Assembly: GCF_030272615.1 (NCBI RefSeq)
Contig: NC_081413.1
Coordinates: 160,206,849 to 160,270,848 of the forward strand
Direction of reading: 5' to 3'
Origin: Cryptomeria japonica
Lineage: Eukaryota; Streptophyta; Pinopsida; Cupressales; Cupressaceae
Length of the DNA stretch: 64,000 nt
The translations under genes and the position numbers were made by a program. Below the pieces are notes generated by a model. That model was not told where the DNA came from. It did not search any database and worked only from the letters and a program-made list of their open reading frames with translations. Every line of letters starts with the position of its first letter. The stretch's first letter is position 1. Below, piece after piece: positions 48,768 to 61,009 of the stretch.

Positions 48768-49980
48768 ATGACAAGGAAGATCAGCCAAAAGAACCATATA
48801 TACGAAAAGAGGCAAGTCATTACCTCCTACAAGAGTTTATCAAAGAAGAGGTAAAGCTGTAAACAGGAATCGAAGAGATAGACATTCAGCCTCACCTACT
48901 TGTAGAGTTGCTGCAGCAAGTACATCAGTTCAGCTTGGTGCTATGGCCTTACCAAGAGCCTTTGCTTTCGTGCCTTTCAATCAAGGAAGCCCATTGAATT
49001 TCGCCCAGCATCATGACGTGCCTTTGGCGGCACTAAAAGGCTTACCAGATTTCACTGGAGAAGGCCAAACACTAGCAATAGACTACATCCGTGATGTGGC
49101 AAGTTTATGTAATGTGCACCATGTTACAGAAGAAGATGTTGCTGTGAAATTGTTAGCAGCATCCTTGAAAGGAAAAGCTTTAGAATGGTTCAGAACTTTG
49201 GCTGTGGGGTCAGTTAACTCGTGGGATGAGCTTTGGGATCTGTTAACCAAGTTTTTTGAAGACAAGTCTGATCACTTGTCCCTGGTGGAACAGCTCACAA
49301 CTATCAAGCGTGCTCCTCAGGAGCGGATGATAGATTTCAACTCTCGTTTTCAAAAAACATGGAAACGAATACCAGCAGCGGTAAGACCAAGTGCAGATCA
49401 TGCATTTTTGTATTTTCTGAAAAGTTTGAATAGTGATATCTCAGTAATGATTCAATCAATGGGTGGTACTTCGCTGCCCCAAGCTTTTGGCATTGCTATT
49501 AGAGCAGAAAATAGCCTTATACAGGCTGGTAAGATAGCACCTAGGCCTCCAATGCCTTATTTTCTAGCTATTCAACCTAACATGTCAATTAATATACCAC
49601 CTCTTGCCTCTTTGCCTGTTATACCAGCAATGCCTATTGCTGCTCCTCAAGAGACAACGGTAGCAGGCACGTCAAATGAAATACATGAGATAAGGAGCAG
49701 CCAGCAAAAGATAGAAAATATTTTGCAGACTCTGGGAAATGAGTTGACAAGTATTAAGAAGCATTACCAAGCTCCAAGGCCAACTTTTCAGCAACCAAGT
49801 CAAGGCTACAATCAGCAGTACCAGCAGAATAGACAGCCTTATCAGAATAATTACCAAGGTGCGAGGCAAAATATTAATCAAAGGTCTTATCAGCCTTACA
49901 ATCCAGCACCTTTGAATGCTGCAAATGCAGTAAGAGACATTGTACCTGCTCAAAATAATTTAATATCAGAGGTAGACTAG
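48768..49980 (+). pseudogene. Element E gag
   Basis: The main open frame is 48943-49980 (345 codons). The frame continues upstream as a basic stretch (TKRGKSLPPTRVYQRRGKAV), reaching a likely start ATG at 48768 only across a one-base shift. The capsid domain (about residues 30-180 of the open part) includes LPDFTGEGQTLAIDYIRDV, LKGKALEWFRTLAVGSVNSW and FFEDKSDHLSLVEQL, typical of retrotransposon Gag. The C-terminal part is Gln/Asn/Tyr-rich (QQPSQGYNQQYQQNRQPYQN). It closes at TAG 49978-49980, directly followed in frame by CYPCNQAHNQSTC, a CX2CX3HX4C nucleocapsid-like finger (49981-50019). The stop therefore splits capsid from nucleocapsid. Confidence 0.9.
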
Positions 49981-50028
49981 TGTTATCCTTGCAACCAAGC
50001 TCATAATCAGTCTACATGCTCTAATGGC

Positions 50029-51273
50029 ATGATAAATCAAGCTCTCATGGTACAAAATGCTGCAAGCTCACAACCGGATATACCTCCAGCTACGCCTGAA
50101 CAACAGCAAGAAATGCATACTATGGAAACTGGTTTTCTTAACTGGCAAGATGAAGAATTTAATGGCATGAATGGCGATTCACCGATTGCAGCCAATACTC
50201 GAGCTAAGAAAAGAGCTCTTGACATAGGCCAAACATCAGAGAAAGGTAAAGGACCTGCAACCGAAGAATCGTCATTCAAATCCACACAAATACCAAGCAT
50301 TCTGAAGAAAGTACCTGTTGCAGCAGCTAAGGAGCAGTTTCAAAAGGATGCAGATATGTCTGTTGTCAAGACACAACAAAAAGTACATTCAGCTGTACCT
50401 TACAGCATTGTGGACACCATGAAAAAGATGAATGTTACCATGAGCATGTGGGATTCTTTAGCTATTCCTGGACAAGTTAATAGTTTGAAGAAGGCATTGA
50501 ACGAAGAAATTCCTCCTAAGGTGACATTTGCTGATGCTGGTAAGGAGGCTGTGTTGACTAATACTATTGTCCAGAATGATGAGAAGGGGAACAACAATAA
50601 AGAAGCAACTTCAATCCAAGGTAAGAGCGTGAAACCTCCCCCGTTTTACGTTTCTCTTATTATTGGTGATAATTTGGTACACAACTGCATGGTGGATAGC
50701 GGAGCTACATGCTCTGTTATGCCTAAAAAGATAGCCGACCAACTTGGTCTGAAGTATGATTTATTAGAAAAAGGCGTAGTACAGCTTGATGGTTCGGCTG
50801 TTAGGACTATAGGCTTTATCAAAGATGCTAGTTTAACCTTACATGCTTGTCCTAATTTCTCTATATCTCAAGATATTTATGTCATAGATCTGCCCCCATA
50901 TTTCGCCCTGTGTTTGTCAAGAGAATTTACTGCCAAAATAGGAGGATATTTATCATCAGATTGGTCACACATGCTGTTCCGAACTAGATATGGAACCAAA
51001 GTGACTATCCAATCTGAATTGTTGTCTAAGAATCATATAGAGCCTTATACGCCTAACATCATTAATGCTAATTGTATGATTTTTGAGCATGATGAGTATG
51101 CAGTTGTTCATGAGCCTGTAACTCAGGTCAGTGAAATACTGGATGTCCTGTTAGATGAATGGGCAGCAAAGAATGTTTTGGAAGATGAAACTAGCATCCT
51201 TGTGGATGCTGGTTTGGGAAATTATATGTTTCAAGAAGCTGGTTTAATTATGCCTAATCTGGTTAAAGGATAA
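50029..51273 (+). pseudogene. Element E protease region
   Basis: This 414-codon frame is in phase with gag. A low-complexity spacer comes first (about residues 1-200). The aspartic protease follows: FYVSLIIGDNLVHNCMVDSG with catalytic DSG at 50695-50703, then ATCSVMPKKIADQLGL and VVQLDGSAVRTIGFIKDASL. The frame ends at TAA 51271-51273 and continues in the same phase into the RNase H domain, so the stop is a lesion inside one ancestral polyprotein. The protease would cleave the Gag-Pol precursor. Confidence 0.88.
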
Positions 51274-51300
51274 GAAGCTAATATTGAATCTCAGAATGAT

Positions 51301-51700
51301 GTTTGGGAGATGTTCTTTGACGGGTCATGAAGCAGGAATGGTTCAGGAGGTGGGGTTATGCTTGTTTCACCTAAGGGTGAGAAATATTATGCAGCTTTCA
51401 AGTTTGGTTTTGCCTGTACCAATAATACAGCAGAGTATGAAGGGCTGATTCAAGGTTTAGAGTGGGCAAGAAAACGTGGAATTAAAAACCTGAAGGTGCA
51501 TGGTGATAGTGAGCTAATTGTTAACCAAGTTAGAGGTTTGAATGCAGTAAAAAATGATACTTTAAAAGCATACAAGCTCAGGGTTTGGGATTCCATTGAA
51601 GTTTTTGATGCATTTAACATTATAACTATTCCAAGAAGTAGAAATCAGCATGCCGATCGGTTAGCTGCAGTTGGAGCCCAATATGATATACCAAACAGTA
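51301..51700 (+). pseudogene. Element E additional RNase H, located before the RT
   Basis: All four catalytic positions of the RNase H fold are visible: Asp in WEMFFDGS (51319-51321), Glu in NNTAEYEGLIQGLEWARKRG, Asp in LKVHGDSELIVNQVRGL and Asp in RSRNQHADRLAAVGA. A TGA at 51328-51330 interrupts just after the first Asp. The domain resembles the archaeal-type second RNase H of Tat-lineage gypsy elements. Here it lies between protease and RT, whereas in element D the equivalent domain lies after the first RNase H. It would degrade the RNA strand during reverse transcription. Confidence 0.88.
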
Positions 51701-52985
51701 TAAAAGGGACCTGTGATCAGCATCATATCAAGATTATTATCCAGCCCTCAATTTTGGATAATAATATTAATTGGCAAGTGTTTGAATCAGATGAGCAAAT
51801 TTTACAATTCCTACTGGAGGAAGATATGTTCGCTGCCTCAAATCAGAACAGAATTCAGCAACAATATGGGGATCAAGTCATTCAACTGAAGTCAAATAAA
51901 TTGCCCAAGGGTCTTGTTACCTTGGAGTCAATTTTTAATTTGGATGATCAAGCTAAAAAGAATAAGACCAGTTTGATGGTCCCGCAAGAGCATTATGAAA
52001 AGTTGGAGGTTGCACCTAGGAAAAGCTTAAAGATAGGTAAAGTGAATTCCTCTACTGAAAAGGAGTCATATGTTCAGCTTTTTCAAGAGTTTGCAGACAT
52101 TTTTGCATGGGAATATGGTGATTTGAAAGGTTTCAATCCTGAATTAGCACAACATACCATCGAGTTAGAACCAAATGCTAAGCCAGTGAGACAAATGCAG
52201 CATCCTATCAACCCAAAGATAGAACCATTAATGAAAAAGGAAGTTTTTAGGCTGATTGAAAGTGGCATTATCTTTCCCATCAAACACACCAGCTGGGTGT
52301 CCAATCTGATACCTGTTAGGAAAAAGAATGGAGAGCTTAGATTATGTGTCGATTTTAGAGACCTGAATAGAGCATCCTTGAAGGATAGGCATCCCCTTCC
52401 TTCAATGGAACAAATATTGCAGTATGTGGCTGGTTCGGAAAGATTCTCACTTCTAGATGGTTATTCAGGATATAACCAAATTCTAGTTAGAAATGAAGAC
52501 CAGTATAAAATAGCTTTTACCACTAAATGGGGTACCATGGCCTACAAAAGAATGCCCTTTGGTTTATCCAATGCAGGGGAAACATTCCAGAAAGCCATGG
52601 ATATGGCATTTAGTAATCTGATGTACTAGTTTGTTTTGGTTTATCTTGATGATATCATAGTTTATTCTAAGAAGGCCGTAGATCATCTTGGGCACTTAAG
52701 GCAGATTTTTGAGCACTGCAAGGAGTTTGGTGTTTCACTCAACCCTAAGAAATGCATGTTTGATGTTCATGAAGGAAACTTGTTGGGTTATGTTGTTTCT
52801 AAGCAAGGTGTCACAGTGGATCCGAAAAGAATAGCAGCAATCTTGGAGATACCCTTGCTGCATCATAAGAAGGGATTACAATCTTTCATTGGGAGGATTA
52901 ATTTTGTTAGGCGTTTCTTGCCTAATATTGCAGATTTATTGAAACCACTTACAGCCATGCTGAAGAAGAATGTTGTTTTCCACTG
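51700..52985 (+). pseudogene. Element E reverse transcriptase
   Basis: A linker (51700-52060) precedes the RT. Motifs are FQEFADIFAWEYGDLKGFNP, ESGIIFPIKHTSWVSNLIPV, LRLCVDFRDLNRASLKDRHP, FSLLDGYSGYNQILV (catalytic Asp) and MAYKRMPFGLSNAGETFQKA. VYLDDIIVYSKK has the YLDD box at 52642-52653, followed by LNPKKCMFDVHEGNLLGYVV. A TAG at 52627-52629 lies just before the catalytic box. The connection IGRINFVRRFLPNIADLLKP follows. A frameshift occurs near 52985, within FHWTKE. The order of motifs is standard for Ty3/gypsy RT. Confidence 0.93.
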
Positions 52986-53430
52986 GACAAAAGAAGCAAA
53001 ATTTTCAAACTATCAAGGAATCACTTGCAACAGCACCTGCTCTAGTAAATCCAAACTTTAGCAAAGATTTCATTTTGTATGCATATGGTGGTTATGAGGC
53101 TATTTCTACAATGCTGGTCCAGAAAAACACAGAAGGATTGGAACAGCCTATTGCGTTTTTTAGCAAAGGATTGGAAGATTATGAGCAGAGGTATAGCTTT
53201 GTTGAAAAGCATGTCCTTGCTGTTGTAAAGAGCCTTAAAAAGTTTCAGCACTTGTTGTCTCATAACAGGGTACACCTGAAGGTTGCTCATCCAAGTGTAA
53301 AAGAGTTTCTCCTTAGTAAAGATCTCAGTGAGAAAAGAGCTGGTTGGATAACACGGGTTATGGAATACGACTTAGACATCCAGGTCACTAAATTGGTCAG
53401 AGGAAGAGGCTTGTGTGAACAGATTGTTAC
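52986..53430 (+). pseudogene. Element E ancestral RNase H, catalytically degenerate
   Basis: The domain is identified by position and by IAFFSKGLEDYEQRYSFVEK and LAVVKSLKKFQHLL. The first catalytic Asp is absent: FILYAYGGYEAISTMLVQ stands where active gypsy enzymes have an Asp-Ala-Ser-type motif. The usual TDH motif near the third site is replaced by LKVAHPSVKEFLL. It closes with GWITRVMEYDLDIQVTKLVR. It may serve only as a structural connection, with the domain at 51301-51700 doing the cleavage. Element D shows a similar loss. Confidence 0.85.
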
Positions 53431-54781
53431 AAATGAAATTTCAAGAAAAGAAGAAGGAGTAGAAACAGCTTCTGTGATTGATTTGATGGCTGATGATAAC
53501 AGTACATCAAGCTGGTTGCAGGATATGGTTCACTTTCTAAAGACTAGTGAGTGTCCAGCAAACCTAGATAAGGCAAAAAGAAGGTACTATCGGTTACAAT
53601 CAGTTCCTTTTGTCTTGATTAATGATATATTATATAGGAAAGATCACAATGGTGTCCTCCTTCGATGTATTGATTCAAATCAGATTACAAAAATCTTGCA
53701 TGAATTCCATGATGGCCATTTGGGAGGTCATTTCTCTCCCAGGACTACTGCATATAAAATCCTAAGGGCTGGTTACTATTGGCCAGATGTTTTCAAGGAC
53801 TGTCATGCATATGTAAGGAAGTGTGTTAAGTGTGTTATGTTTGCAGGGAAAGAATGGCTCCCAGCATTACCGTTACATCCTATAAAAGCAGAACAACCTT
53901 TTGACAGGTGGGGTGTTGATTTCATTGGTCCTATTAACCCACCGTCAAGTGCAGGCCACCGGTGGATCATTACTGCAACCGATTATTTTACTAGATGGAC
54001 TGAGGCTGCAGCACTGAAGGATGCTAATGAGACAACCGTTCTTAATTTTTATGATGATATTGTGAACAGGTTTGGAGTTCCCGACTCCATAGTGTCAGAC
54101 AATGCACTCGCTTTTGTAGGCTTAAGGGTGACTGATTGGGCTATCAAACACAACATATATCTCAATACTAGCTCAAATTATTATCCTCAAGGCAACTGAT
54201 TGGCAGAGTCCACAAATAAGAACTTAATTAGAATCATCAAACAGACTTTGCAAGAGAATCAGCGTGATTGGCATTCAAAGCTGAAGGCAACCTTGTGGGT
54301 GGACAGAATCACACCAAAGCAAATTATTGGAAACTCACCTTATCGGTTGGTTTATGGGAAGGAAGCAAGGTTATCAATAGAAACAGAATTGCCAGCACTA
54401 GATATGGCCGCTCAAATGGTGTTATTTGAAGAAGAAGATCCTATGCAAGTGCGTTATGCATAGTTAATGGAATTGGAGGAAAGTAGGAGAAAAGCGGGAC
54501 AAACAATGGAGTTTCAACAGTTGCAGGTGAAGAAGAGTTTTGATAGGAAGGCTAGAGCCAGGGAATTCAATGTGGGAGATATTGTACTCAAGTGGGATGA
54601 GCTCAAGAGCAGACCAGGCAAGCACACCAAGTTTGATTCATTTTGGGGAGGTCCGTTTGTCATAACAGAATGCAAGGAACACAATGCTTTTCAGCTGGCC
54701 ACGCTAGAAGGGGAAAATTTGCCATTACCGGTAAACGGTATTTACCTCAAACCTTGTTTTGAGGTCTATCCTATTTTATAA
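53431..54781 (+). pseudogene. Element E integrase
   Basis: The zinc-binding part reads LHEFHDGHLGGHFSPRTTAY then CHAYVRKCVKC. The core has DRWGVDFIGPINPPSS (first Asp), FGVPDSIVSDNALAFVG (second Asp) and YYPQGN, then a TGA (54197-54199), then LAESTNKNLIRIIKQTLQEN with the catalytic Glu. A TAG at 54461-54463 precedes the C-terminal domain (54467-54781), which includes FNVGDIVLKWDELKSRPGKH and FDSFWGGPFVITECKEHNAF. No chromodomain is seen at the end. The domain would integrate the cDNA. Confidence 0.93.
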
Positions 54782-55351
54782 GTAATGGATTAGTGGTGGA
54801 ATAAAGTGCTGCTGCACTATTTACTTTCAGTTTTGGTGTTCCTAAGTGCTGTTGCACAGTTTGCAGTTGACTAGGCAGTAGGAATACTAATAATAGTAAG
54901 CTCATACCAACTAAGAGGGTTGTGTAATCAAATCCTGCATTCTATATGCTGGAGTATACTCAACATGCATACATCATGAAAAACCTCATTACCCAGCCCT
55001 CTTACTTCATACTACCTTGCCTATTATTAGTATCTTTAATGTCTAGCTAACTTTTAGTTTCCCTATTTTCAATAAGTGTTTTGAACACAAGTTGCTGTTA
55101 AATATTCAAATCTGATAGATAACTGAGACAAAATAGTCCAATATAAGATTCTGAATATACACCTATCCCTCAGGATAGGGGAGCCAAGCTATCCGGAGCC
55201 ATAAATCTGCACTCAGAATTCTATCTTACACTATTTTATCTCAGCTATTTACCTTAATCCAGAGTTGTTCCTAAAAGACTCACTGCCCAATGGATTTCTA
55301 AGGCTACTGGGTCCTGTATAGCAGGCATACATATAGTAGAAGTCGCCAAAT
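54782..55351 (+). other. Element E 3' non-coding region
   Basis: Non-coding DNA between the integrase stop and the 3' LTR. AAGTGCTG(C/T)TGCAC occurs twice (54806, 54845). CCTATCC-CTCA-GGATAGG at about 55165-55182 is a perfect 7-bp hairpin. The bases before the LTR (AGTAGAAGTCGCCAAAT) are only weakly purine-rich. Confidence 0.6.
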
Positions 55352-56434
55352 TGTTATCTAAAATTTCATTACCCATGTAATTTTAGCCAAAGGATGCATA
55401 TTTATCAAATGATTGCATTTACAAAAGGTACATTCCAGTGTTTAAAAAGAAAAAAATGCGTATTTTTCATTTGTATTGAACAATGATAGATTACAAATTG
55501 AGTTCATGCATCTGAAGCATATTTATATACACTGAGTTTCTTAAAACCTCACACAAGCCGTGAGCTTAGCATTTCTATATTTCCTACATATCTAAAACAG
55601 AAAAGGATAGAATCAAATAGTGAGTGTGAGGATAACCAGTCATTGCCTTGGGTTGCTTTGACTGGTTATTGGCTGCCCGGTTGCCCTTATGAATGTTTTC
55701 TCGATCTTCAGACTCTGAAAAACCCCTACTTTCTTGCACAAAAGAGAAGAGGTGTTAGATCCAAACAGATCTAAGAAATGAAAGATTATCCTACAACGTA
55801 TCATTTATCATAGCCTATCATATTTCTATTTTGAAAGGGCGGGAAAGATAAAGACACAAATCACTGCTTCAGGAGAAAGAAATGTTTATGCTAATGTGTT
55901 TGTTTCATGTGCAGATAATTAGTTACTCTAATTGGCATGTGCCCCTGACCAAGGCTCCCTTCGGGTATGAGCCCGACATACCTTTTAGAATAACTAATCT
56001 TAAAATATCAAAGTGGAATGATGAAGAAACCAACTGAAGTATCAAAGGGACATGTTTGTTTTAAATATGAAACCTTTTACTTTACTATTCATGATATGCA
56101 TAAAAAGAAAAATATTAATGAATAAACTGTTTTAAGGGACATATTATTTCAATGTGAAACCTTACAGTATTTAAAAGGGGTCAATACCACATCGTGAAGA
56201 TAAACAATTCAATGCAACAGGTTGGTATAGAAACAGAGTATCTGAGTTTTTTTAATGCATGTTCAAACAGTGAACTTCAATGAAATCAGAATCAACTGGT
56301 AATGAAATGAGTGTCACGAGCCCATGCTCGAACTTCATTTCTACATAGGATCAATCCCAGCATGTGCCAAAGTCAGAAATTTAATAAGGATAAAACACAA
56401 TCTCATCAAAAGGAACAATTCTCTCAAGGAAAGA

Positions 56435-56692
56435 ATGTATTTTATGGCAAACTGGCTTGTATTTCTTATTCTTCTATACTGTCCATGCTTAATAGCTGCA
56501 ACAAATGCTGAAAGTCAAGCATTACTTGAACTCAAAGAAGGACTAAATGAATCTATAGAATTACTTGGAATTTGGGATCCAAATTTAATAGAACCCTACA
56601 CTAGTTGGTCTCACATCACCTGCGGTGGAGGACATGTTACAGCTGTGCACTTAGAATCTATTCAAATAGATATGAACATCCCCAAGTATTAG
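56435..56692 (+). pseudogene. Captured SERK-like LRR N-terminus, copy in the 3' LTR
   Basis: It matches 45185-45442 with a few substitutions, for example LIEPYTSWSHITC in place of LIETCTSWSHITC, which removes the first cap Cys here. It was duplicated with the LTR during transposition and is not a separate capture. Confidence 0.75.
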
Positions 56693-56824
56693 CAGAAAGA
56701 CATGTATCCAAAATGTGAAAAAACAAACACAGCACGCAACTTTCCTAGTAGAATTGTATACAAAATGTGGAACCATATAAAAGTGTGCTGGAACTGTCCA
56801 AATAAAATGCCTTTTTAAAAAGAT

Positions 56825-57905
<1,081 letters not shown>

Positions 57906-58266
57906 TAGAACAAGGGTATAGTCCGATATTTTTTCGGATGTTGTAGTTGCAAGCTTCTTGGTAATATGGTGCGTGCAAGATGATAAAAATGTAAAAAACA
58001 AACACAGCGCGTTATTTTCCTGGTGAATATATATGCAAAATGTAGTGTATGCAAAATGTAAAAACCGGACACAGCAAGTTTCCTGGCAAATTTGTATGCA
58101 AAATGTGGAAAAAAATAGACACTGTGTAAAAAGGAAAAAGCCCTCTTCAAAATTCCAATAACGGCATAATTAATCTCAGAGAAATATACGATGGAGTCAT
58201 TTTCATACCTGTAGAGAACACGATTTGCATTTAGAGAGAAGACTCAGAAAGCCCAGCACCCTTCGT

Positions 58267-58370
58267 CAATGGTGGCACCAAACCCTCATGAAAAAATCAG
58301 AATGTCAATGGCGGCACCAAACCCTCATGAAAAAATCAGAATGTCAATGGCGGCACCAAACCCTCGAGAA
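58267..58370 (+). repeat. 39-bp tandem repeat in the E 3' LTR
   Basis: Two full 39-bp units (58267-58305, 58306-58344) and a partial third carry CAATGG(T/C)GGCACCAAACCCTC and a GAAAAAATCAGAATGT tail. The 5' LTR has only the shared core once at 47017. Confidence 0.9.
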
Positions 58371-59873
58371 CCTTCTTTGTTATTCGCATTTTGCAAAAAG
58401 AGAAATATACGATGGAGTGCAAAACTTTTAGGGTAGCAAAAAAAAAACCCTTTGTCATTTTTTATATTCTCCCTCAAGTCCGCTGGGCTTATGAAATATG
58501 CAATATAATAAAAATCAAACATATTCGATAAAATAAATGTTTATCAATATATCAAATATGTTTTATTTCTATTATATTTTTGTTTTCCTTCTTGGTTAAA
58601 AGCTGGTATTTCTTTGTAAAAGGTATTTAATTACAATGCAATTATAAATTGTAATTGAATATTATTATTCAAAATGTAAAAAGGTGTATCCATATGCAAG
58701 AAGGAGACTAAGTCTTTTGACTTAGTTTTGAAGGAGGAGTTAATTCAGGAGAGATAAGGCTCTCATTGAAGAAGTCTTTTCAGTTTGGAGACATAAGGAG
58801 AGCATATAGGATCATGCATAACCACTTGGGAAACATTCAAAAGGAGTTGAGATAATTTTGGAGACAAGAACGTTTTTATAGGAACATGAGGTTGTTTGAA
58901 ACCAAATGGAGTGAATCTAGGGAGGTTGGAGCACTTTTAGGTAAAGGGTCGAAGTTGGACTTTTTCACCATTTTGGGGAGCTTTTATTACTTGGTTAAGC
59001 TTTTTGAGGTTGTTTCTAGTGGTCTTTTGGGTTGGTTATTTATTAAAGAAGACTTTTCCATGTTTGTAGCCCTCTTTGGTGTCTTCTAGACTCCTCTTTT
59101 TGAGGCACTTTTCTTGCATCCGACCCAATCAGTTGGGGTTTTTTGTACTTAATGCCTGAAGACACTTCATTTGGAGTTAGTTCAGATTTATGCAAGAATA
59201 GTGTTTTGAGAGACTTTTTTCTTGTCCTTAGCATTTTTCTTTTGCACAGATTCTGTAACTCAGATTTGGAGATATGATATATGAAACAACATCTTTTGGA
59301 GCGATTTTCTATGGAATCAAACCTTGTTATCCTTCCAACTTTTTGTGTACAAGCATGATTGATGAAGCTAAATTTGTGAGTTATATTACTCCTTGTTTAT
59401 TTGTCTCAGTCAGTACCTTAATATAGGAACGTATGTATGTTTGCAGGTCATAGTATGTGTTTTAAAGTTCAAAATTTTTGAGTGAAATATTATTATTTCC
59501 TCATTGGTTTGTCTCAAGACCTTATTATGAAATACTTATGCAAACATATAACAGGAAAGAAGTGTTTATCAATTAAAGTAGAATATTGCAGACTGAGATC
59601 AGTTTTTTATTATTTATCTCTCACATTTTGGTGTATCACCAGGTTCTAGTTAATTTTAGTTCAGTTTTAAGTACCTTTTCTGTAATTTCTTTCCCTTTAC
59701 CCTGCAAAGTTAGTCCAATATTAGAGAGTATCAGGTGATTATCCAATAGGAACCGGCCTAGGAACCGGAGGTTTCATTTCAAGTTGCGCATTGCCCACAT
59801 GCAGAAGTGAATCCCATGTTAGGCCAGATTGCTAAACATATAGTTTAGTAGGGTGCAAATTTGTGCCTTAACA

Positions 59874-60380
59874 ACAACATTGTGACCAAATCAAACACTA
59901 AAAAATATTTTTGGCAAGAAATATCTTTGGCTTGAAGATTTCATTGACTGTTGGTTTTTATTTCCTTGTTTTTTTCTTTGATTTCATCTTTTTGGTATCA
60001 TGTTTCCTACACTTCTTAAGGATTTCTATGAACTAGAGTGGCCAGGATGGGGTGTGGTCACCTGATTGTTGCTTTTGTATTGTTTCCTAGTAGTACTAGC
60101 TTATATAAGGATATTGTGACACAATATCACAAAGGACATCATGGGTCTAATGTGAATAGGGGAATTTTGTGTTTGTGAGTGTCTTATCTCCATGCAAATA
60201 ATACACTAGCTATCTAGGTCTAAATCATATTTTCATGGTCACAAACATTTTCCATAATAAGGTTAATAATGACAATAGCACAAGAATCTTGTCACTCTCA
60301 TATCTTCTACCTCTTTCCACTAGATCCTTTCATATCCTTGATCTCATGTATTCATGTATCATTTGACTATGTATAATGAC
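59874..60380 (+). other. Continuation of element D's flank right of E, possible D LTR
   Basis: It starts with the right ACAAC duplication of E. A TATA-like CTTATATAAGG lies at about 60100. No coding sequence. It could be the 3' LTR of D, but no matching 5' LTR was found. Confidence 0.35.
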
Positions 60381-61000
60381 ACACTAAAAAGAATAGAGTC
60401 ATGCATTGCATTTGGTGTTCATCCCACATTAGCACATGTCAATCATGAATAATGTAAACATATAATATAACATACATTATCTATTTATATAGGCTAAGCG
60501 CATAATGATAATCATAATAGGTACATACATAATCTATGGTAGATCATTTTGCATCCATTATAATAAAAACATACATACAAAATAAGCCATGCATCATCAT
60601 CTAGAGTCACGTAGCATCATCATGAAGAATCATCATAAAGAGTCATATCATCAATGCATCTCATCATTTGGTATATACAAATCATATAACATCATAGCTA
60701 TGCTACATGAAAAAAAATGAATGCATCATATAATTCATCATCATATAGCCATCATAAGCACACACTAACCGTCACATCATATAGAAAATCATACATAATA
60801 CATCACACACATGAACACATATACCATCATAGAATCATAATATTAAATGCATATAGTCCCTGTTAGGAATAGGTCTCATCTCATATATATCATTAAAAAT
60901 AATGTGTCATATACAATGACGTCAAAAATATCATAATGACTACAAAATCACCCTCAGGTGTCTACATCATCATACAAAATATACTAGTACAAAATGGGAT
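60381..61000. repeat. CAT-rich low-complexity DNA
   Basis: Many ATCATCAT, AATCATCATA and ACATAC words without a fixed period. No gene was seen. Confidence 0.6.
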
Positions 61001-61009
61001 AAAGCTATG

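Noticed and set aside
55330-55351. Polypurine tract of element E
   Set aside because: The bases before the 3' LTR are only weakly purine-rich, so no confident call was made.
60381-61000. Possible CRISPR-like or satellite array from repeated CATCAT words
   Set aside because: No constant repeat length or spacer structure; simple low-complexity DNA.
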